From: an uncultured Peptococcaceae bacterium
Lineage (GTDB): Bacteria; Bacillota; Peptococcia; Peptococcales; Peptococcaceae
Assembly: GCA_902492275.1 (NCBI GenBank)
Contig: CABUKW010000012.1
Span: 1 to 36,157, forward strand
Length of the DNA stretch: 36,157 nucleotides
Direction of reading: 5' to 3'
Shown: one piece after another, positions 32,128 through 36,157 of the stretch
How positions within the stretch are numbered: the first letter of the stretch is position 1
How the letters are laid out: each line of letters starts with the position of its first letter
Position numbers and translations under genes: made by a program
The notes under the pieces: generated by a model
Seen by the model: the letters and a program-made list of their open reading frames with translations, nothing else
What the model was told of the DNA's origin: nothing
The model's database searches: none

Positions 32128-33315
32128 ATGGCAAAAAAAACAATGCAGGACGTTGAATTGACAGGAAAACAAGTGTTGATTCGTGTAGATTTTAACGTGC
32201 CAAGAAGTAAAACCACCGGTGAAATCACTAATGATGTAAGAATTCAGGCTGGTGTGCCCACGATCAAATATCTGGTAGAACAGGGCGCGAAGGTAATTAT
32301 CATGACCCACATGGGCCGTCCTAAAGGAGAAGTAAAAGAAGAGTTGCGTTTAGATAAAGTGGCGGCTCGTTTGGCAGAACTTTTAGGGAAGCCCGTGAAA
32401 AAACTGGATGAAACAGTGGGACCGAACGTAGAGGCTGCAGTGGCTGCTATGCAGAATGGCGATGTTATCATGTTGGAAAATGTGCGCTTTTTGCCGGGTG
32501 AAACGGAAAATGATCCAGAATTGGCAAAGCAGTTGGCCGTTTTAGGTGATGTGTTTGTAAACGATGCCTTTGGCACCGCTCATCGGGCGCATTGCTCCAC
32601 GGAAGGCGTTGGTCATATTCTGCCTGGTGTTATGGGTTATTTGATGGAAAAGGAAATCTCAGTATTGGGCAAAGCTTTAAGTCAGGCAGAGCATCCATTT
32701 GTAGCTATTGTGGGTGGTTCCAAAATTTCGGATAAAATTGGCGTGGTACAAAATTTGCTGGAAAAAGTGGATTGCCTGATGATTGGCGGCGGTATGGCTA
32801 ATACGTTCTTAAAAGCCAAGGGCTATGAAATGGGTACTTCTTTGGTGGAAGCCGACAAAACTGATTTGGCGCTGGAAATTATGCAGCATGCTGAACAACT
32901 GGGCAAAAAATTGTTGATTCCTGTAGATTTAACAGTGGCTGCTGCGATTGAGCAGCCGGAAACCGCTCAGACGGTAACGGTGGATGCTGTGCCAGCCGAT
33001 AAAATGGCATTGGATATTGGACCAGAAACGGTAAAATTGTATCAACAGGCTGTAGCTGATGCCAAAACTGTAATTTGGAACGGGCCTATGGGAGTATTTG
33101 AAGTAGATGCTTTTGCTGTTGGCACCAAGTCGGTGGCACAAGCGGTGGCTTCTTCTGGTGCTTATTCCATTGTAGGCGGCGGTGATTCGGTGGCTTCTAT
33201 TGAAAAAGCGGGTCTTAATGATAAAATTGACCATATTTCCACAGGCGGCGGCGCTTCTTTGGAATTTTTGGAAGGGAAAAAATTGCCGGGCATTGAAGTA
33301 TTACTTGATAAATAA
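32128..33315 (+). CDS. pgk: Phosphoglycerate kinase
   Basis: Pgk transfers phosphate from 1,3-bisphosphoglycerate to ADP in lower glycolysis. The 395-residue protein has the substrate-binding VLIRVDFNVP, the basic patch region THMGRPKG, NDAFGTAHRAHCST, the hinge region AIVGGSKISDKI and the nucleotide-binding VGGGDSVASIEKAG, and ends with STGGGASLEFLEGK. GGAAGGATGGAG precedes the ATG. It opens a run pgk-tpiA-gpmI-eno with short gaps. The usual leader gene gap (glyceraldehyde-3-phosphate dehydrogenase) is not here. Confidence 0.97.
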   Translation: MAKKTMQDVELTGKQVLIRVDFNVPRSKTTGEITNDVRIQAGVPTIKYLVEQGAKVIIMTHMGRPKGEVKEELRLDKVAARLAELLGKPVKKLDETVGPNVEAAVAAMQNGDVIMLENVRFLPGETENDPELAKQLAVLGDVFVNDAFGTAHRAHCSTEGVGHILPGVMGYLMEKEISVLGKALSQAEHPFVAIVGGSKISDKIGVVQNLLEKVDCLMIGGGMANTFLKAKGYEMGTSLVEADKTDLALEIMQHAEQLGKKLLIPVDLTVAAAIEQPETAQTVTVDAVPADKMALDIGPETVKLYQQAVADAKTVIWNGPMGVFEVDAFAVGTKSVAQAVASSGAYSIVGGGDSVASIEKAGLNDKIDHISTGGGASLEFLEGKKLPGIEVLLDK

Positions 33316-33336
33316 AATTAGAATGGGGGAGTTGCT

Positions 33337-34095
33337 TTGCGGAAACCCATTATCATAGCAAATTGGAAGATGTATAAAACACGGGCGGAGGCAGCGGCTT
33401 TCTGCCAGGCTTTTCTGCCTTTGGTAGCGGGGCGGTCGGAGGTAGAGGTGGTAATTTGCGCACCGTTTACGCAACTGGACGTGTTAGCGGCCCATTTGGC
33501 TGACAGTCGTGTGGGCTTGGGTGCGCAGAATTTTTACCCACTGCCGGAAGGGGCTTTTACCGGCGAGGTGAGTCTGCCTATGCTGCAGGAAATCGGTGTG
33601 CAGTATGTGATTATTGGTCATTCGGAACGCCGGGAAATTTTTGGTGAGGACGGTCCGCTGGTGCAGCAGAAGGTGCGGGCTGCTTATGCCGCCGGTGTGC
33701 AGCCTATTCTCTGTGTGGGTGAACATTTGGAACAGCGCAGCCACGGTTTGACGGTGAGTGTGTGCAGCGGTCAATTGTTATCAGCCATTGAGGGCCTTAC
33801 AGAAACTCAACTGAAAACCTTAATTGTGGCTTATGAGCCAATTTGGGCCATTGGTACTGGCAAAACTGCTACCGCCGAGGATGCCGAGGAAGTTATTTGT
33901 GCTTTGCGACAGGCTGTAGCCCAGCGATATGGACAAGCTGTTGCCGATTGTGTGCGATTTCAATATGGCGGCAGTGTAAAGCCGGAAAATATCCGGCAGT
34001 TAATGGCACAACCCAATATCGATGGCGCCTTGGTGGGCGGTGCCAGCTTGAAACCAGAAAGCTTTTGTTTATTGGTAAATTATCAAAAAGATTGA
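33337..34095 (+). CDS. tpiA: Triosephosphate isomerase
   Basis: TpiA interconverts dihydroxyacetone phosphate and glyceraldehyde 3-phosphate. The 252-residue barrel has the catalytic set Asn9 and Lys11 (IIANWKMYK), His95 (IIGHSERRE) and Glu167 (AYEPIWAIGTGKTA), and the phosphate loop FQYGGSVKPEN and GALVGGASL. The start is a TTG at 33337: GGGGGA lies 6 bases upstream, and the first downstream ATG would remove the catalytic Asn and Lys. It lies 21 bases after pgk. Confidence 0.97.
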   Translation: MRKPIIIANWKMYKTRAEAAAFCQAFLPLVAGRSEVEVVICAPFTQLDVLAAHLADSRVGLGAQNFYPLPEGAFTGEVSLPMLQEIGVQYVIIGHSERREIFGEDGPLVQQKVRAAYAAGVQPILCVGEHLEQRSHGLTVSVCSGQLLSAIEGLTETQLKTLIVAYEPIWAIGTGKTATAEDAEEVICALRQAVAQRYGQAVADCVRFQYGGSVKPENIRQLMAQPNIDGALVGGASLKPESFCLLVNYQKD

Positions 34096-34133
34096 TTATA
34101 AAATTTGGTAAAAAATGATTAGGAGGTACTGTT

Positions 34134-35672
34134 GTGAACCAACAACATATACCTGTTGTACTGATGATTTTAGATGGCTGGGGCATCAGTGGGCAAACAG
34201 AGGGCAATGCCATTGCGCAGGGGAATACGCCCAATATGGACAGACTACTGGCCCAATATGGGCATAGCCAGTTGCTTTGCTCTGGCGAATACGTCGGCTT
34301 GCCGGAAGGACAGCAGGGTAATTCGGAAGTAGGCCATCTTAATTTGGGGGCAGGACGGGTTGTGTATCAGGAGCTGACCCGCATTAACAAGGCTGTGCGG
34401 GAGAATACGCTACAGGAAAATGCAGCTTTGCAACAGGTGATGGATGCTTGTCTGGCGCAGCAAAAGCCACTGCATTTGATGGGGCTGGTATCGCCGGGCG
34501 GCGTACACAGCCATAGCAATCATTTGTATCGTTTATTGGAAATGGCGGCGGCTAAGGGCTTAAGCAAGGTATATGTGCATTGCTTCTTAGACGGCCGTGA
34601 TGTGGGGCCGTCTACGGGCTTGGGCTTTATACAAGAGCTGGAAGAAAAATTGCAGCAAATTGGCGTGGGGAAAATTGCCACTGTGTCAGGTCGCTACTAT
34701 GCTATGGACAGAGATAATCGCTGGGAACGGGTGGAAAAGGCTTATCGGGCCATGACTATCGGCGAAGGAGAACATGCAGCCAACGCTGTGCTGGCTGTAC
34801 AACAGTCCTATGACAATGGTCAGACCGATGAATTTGTACTGCCAACTGTGGTGAAAACGCCGCAAGGACAGCCGGTGGCTACCATTGGCTGTGGTGATGG
34901 CGTGATTTTCTTCAATTTCCGCGGTGACCGGGCTAGAGAAATCACCAAAGCTTTTGTTAGCCGAGACTTTAACGGATTTATACGGCCCTATTTGGGCGTG
35001 CAGTTCGTCGCCATGACCCAGTATGAAAAGGGGTTAGATGTTACGGTGGCTTTTCCACCGCAGGATTTGCAGAATACGTTGGGCCAAGTGTTAGCCGCCC
35101 ATGGAATTCCTCAATTTCGTGTGGCAGAAACAGAAAAATACGCCCATGTCACCTTTTTCTTTAACGGCGGTGTGGAAGAACCGAATCTGTTAGAAGACCG
35201 ACTACTGGTGCCATCGCCGAAGGTGGCCACCTATGATTTGCAGCCGGAAATGAGCGCCCTTGCTGTGAAGGACAATCTGATTGCCGCTATTCAGAGCAAA
35301 GAATATCCATTTATTTTGGTCAATTTCGCCAATCCCGATATGGTTGGGCACACTGGCGTGCAAGAAGCTGCCCGCAAAGCGGTGGAGACTGTGGATGCCT
35401 GTGTGGGGGAAGTGGCAGCAGTAATTGAAAAGATGGGCGGCGTGTTGCTGATTACCGCCGACCATGGCAATGCTGAGCAAATGATAGATTCTGTGAAAGG
35501 TACACCCCATACCGCTCATACGGCCAATCCGGTGCCGTTTATTGCGGTAACACCGCAGCCGCGTCAGGTGAAAGATGGTTCCCTGCAAGATGTAGCGCCA
35601 ACAGTGTTGGCTTTACTAGGAATTGAAAAGCCAGATGAGATGACGGGCAGCAGCTTGATTATGGCTTGCTAA
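34134..35672 (+). CDS. gpmI: 2,3-bisphosphoglycerate-independent phosphoglycerate mutase
   Basis: GpmI interconverts 3- and 2-phosphoglycerate using two manganese ions and a phosphoserine intermediate. The 512-residue protein belongs to the alkaline phosphatase superfamily. It shows MILDGWGIS, the nucleophile motif GNSEVGHLNLG (Ser64), VHCFLDGRDVGP, FNFRGDRAREI, VNFANPDMVGHTG and TADHGNAEQM, with metal-binding Asp and His residues. The start is a GTG at 34134, 7 bases after a perfect AGGAGG. It follows tpiA by 38 bases. Confidence 0.97.
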   Translation: MNQQHIPVVLMILDGWGISGQTEGNAIAQGNTPNMDRLLAQYGHSQLLCSGEYVGLPEGQQGNSEVGHLNLGAGRVVYQELTRINKAVRENTLQENAALQQVMDACLAQQKPLHLMGLVSPGGVHSHSNHLYRLLEMAAAKGLSKVYVHCFLDGRDVGPSTGLGFIQELEEKLQQIGVGKIATVSGRYYAMDRDNRWERVEKAYRAMTIGEGEHAANAVLAVQQSYDNGQTDEFVLPTVVKTPQGQPVATIGCGDGVIFFNFRGDRAREITKAFVSRDFNGFIRPYLGVQFVAMTQYEKGLDVTVAFPPQDLQNTLGQVLAAHGIPQFRVAETEKYAHVTFFFNGGVEEPNLLEDRLLVPSPKVATYDLQPEMSALAVKDNLIAAIQSKEYPFILVNFANPDMVGHTGVQEAARKAVETVDACVGEVAAVIEKMGGVLLITADHGNAEQMIDSVKGTPHTAHTANPVPFIAVTPQPRQVKDGSLQDVAPTVLALLGIEKPDEMTGSSLIMAC

Positions 35673-35815
35673 ATTCCCACTCCGTTATATTGGCTCATTC
35701 CGCCAGAAAGGCGTGGGTGTGAAGCATTTTTCGGAGTCGCGGAGGAATAGGCGAAGTGTAGCAAAAATTTAGAATTTTTAAAATCTTTTTATAAATTAAG
35801 AGGAGGAACATCCCA
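35673..35815 (+). promoter_or_regulatory. gpmI-eno intergenic leader with dyads
   Basis: The left segment CCCACTCCG (35676-35684) can pair either through CCCAC with GTGGG (35713-35717) or through ACTCCG with CGGAGT (35732-35737). A small hairpin CCGCC-AGAAA-GGCG lies between them. The pairings exclude each other, so this could be an attenuator or a processing site; it could also be chance. No strong promoter is seen. GAGGAGGA lies 8 bases before the eno start. Confidence 0.3.
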
Positions 35816-36157
35816 ATGAGTATGATTACCGATGTATATGCAAGAGAAATTTTAGATTCCCGCGGAAATCCAACGGTGGAAGTGGACGTTTATCTGGAAG
35901 ATGGCGCTTTTGGCCGCGCTGCTGTTCCATCCGGCGCTTCTACCGGCGCTTTTGAAGCCGTAGAATTGCGTGATGGTGATAAAGAACGCTATTTAGGCAA
36001 AGGCACCTTAACAGCAGTGGACAATGTCAATACGTTGATTGCGCCAGGCTTAATCGGTCTGGATGCTACCGACCAGAGCGGCATTGACCGTTTTCTGATT
36101 GAGCTGGACGGCACCGATAACAAAGGCAAGCTGGGCGCCAACGCGATTTTGGGCGGA
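35816..36157 (+). CDS. eno: Enolase, N-terminal part (cut by window end)
   Basis: Enolase dehydrates 2-phosphoglycerate to phosphoenolpyruvate. Only the first 114 residues are in the window, with no stop codon. They match the enolase N-terminal domain: ITDVYAREILDSRGNPTVEV, AAVPSGASTGAFEAVELRDG (the mobile catalytic loop) and GTDNKGKLGANAILG. GAGGAGGA lies 8 bases before the ATG. It is the fourth gene of the glycolytic run, 143 bases after gpmI. Confidence 0.97.
   Translation, partial: MSMITDVYAREILDSRGNPTVEVDVYLEDGAFGRAAVPSGASTGAFEAVELRDGDKERYLGKGTLTAVDNVNTLIAPGLIGLDATDQSGIDRFLIELDGTDNKGKLGANAILGG

Noticed and set aside
1..36157. CRISPR arrays, tRNA or rRNA genes
   Set aside because: No regularly spaced long repeats and no cloverleaf or rRNA sequence were noticed while reading; no dedicated search could be run.

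Overview
The window comes from a low- to mid-GC anaerobic Firmicutes genome (Clostridia or Negativicutes, probably gut-associated). The reasons are the tig-clpP-clpX and pgk-tpiA-gpmI-eno runs, a his operon of the HisZ plus short-HisG type, strong AGGAGG ribosome sites, an agr-type peptide signalling locus, and many T-tailed hairpin terminators. The genus is not identified from sequence alone.

Layout. 1-2300: a small cysteine-rich DUF6485 protein and an AraC regulator, followed by about 1.1 kb without a convincing gene. That stretch is rich in inverted and direct repeats (a perfect 26-bp inverted repeat, three 11-bp direct repeats at 15-bp period, an orphan terminator) and looks like the edge of a mobile element. 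2317-10042: a complete, tightly overlapping histidine operon, hisZGDCBHAFIE, with its own promoter and terminator. 10279-15019: an AT-rich cassette with a minus-strand SLC13-type transporter and an alkaline-phosphatase-superfamily hydrolase, and a divergent LysR regulator. 15082-16427: a MATE efflux gene broken by a frameshift. 16703-19741: a lipoprotein, a small membrane protein, a CbbX/SpoVK-like AAA ATPase and a DUF4375 protein. 19818-20846: rlmN on the minus strand.

20972-24690 is the most interesting region, a rearranged agr-like quorum-sensing locus. The minus strand carries agrB (peptide-processing membrane protease) and an XRE regulator. The plus strand carries a LytTR response regulator, an AgrC-like sensor kinase and, after the kinase, a 48-codon agrD. 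The predicted thiolactone ring is Cys-Val-Phe-Asn-Met, followed by a PELP-type tail. The order agrB-xre / regulator-kinase-agrD separates agrB from agrD, unlike the classical agrBDCA operon. The kinase sensor half is much more AT-rich than its catalytic half, as expected for a diversifying specificity module.

24826-25411 is a serine recombinase gene with an internal out-of-frame deletion. 25540-28887 is the protein-quality-control operon tig-clpP-clpX. 29018-29707 encodes an OmpR-type regulator whose receiver has lost the phospho-acceptor Asp (Glu instead) and other active-site residues. 29884-31467 encodes a lone, strongly diverged GroEL paralogue with no groES next to it. After a 103-codon orphan on the minus strand, the lower-glycolysis run pgk-tpiA-gpmI-eno begins at 32128; eno runs off the window end.
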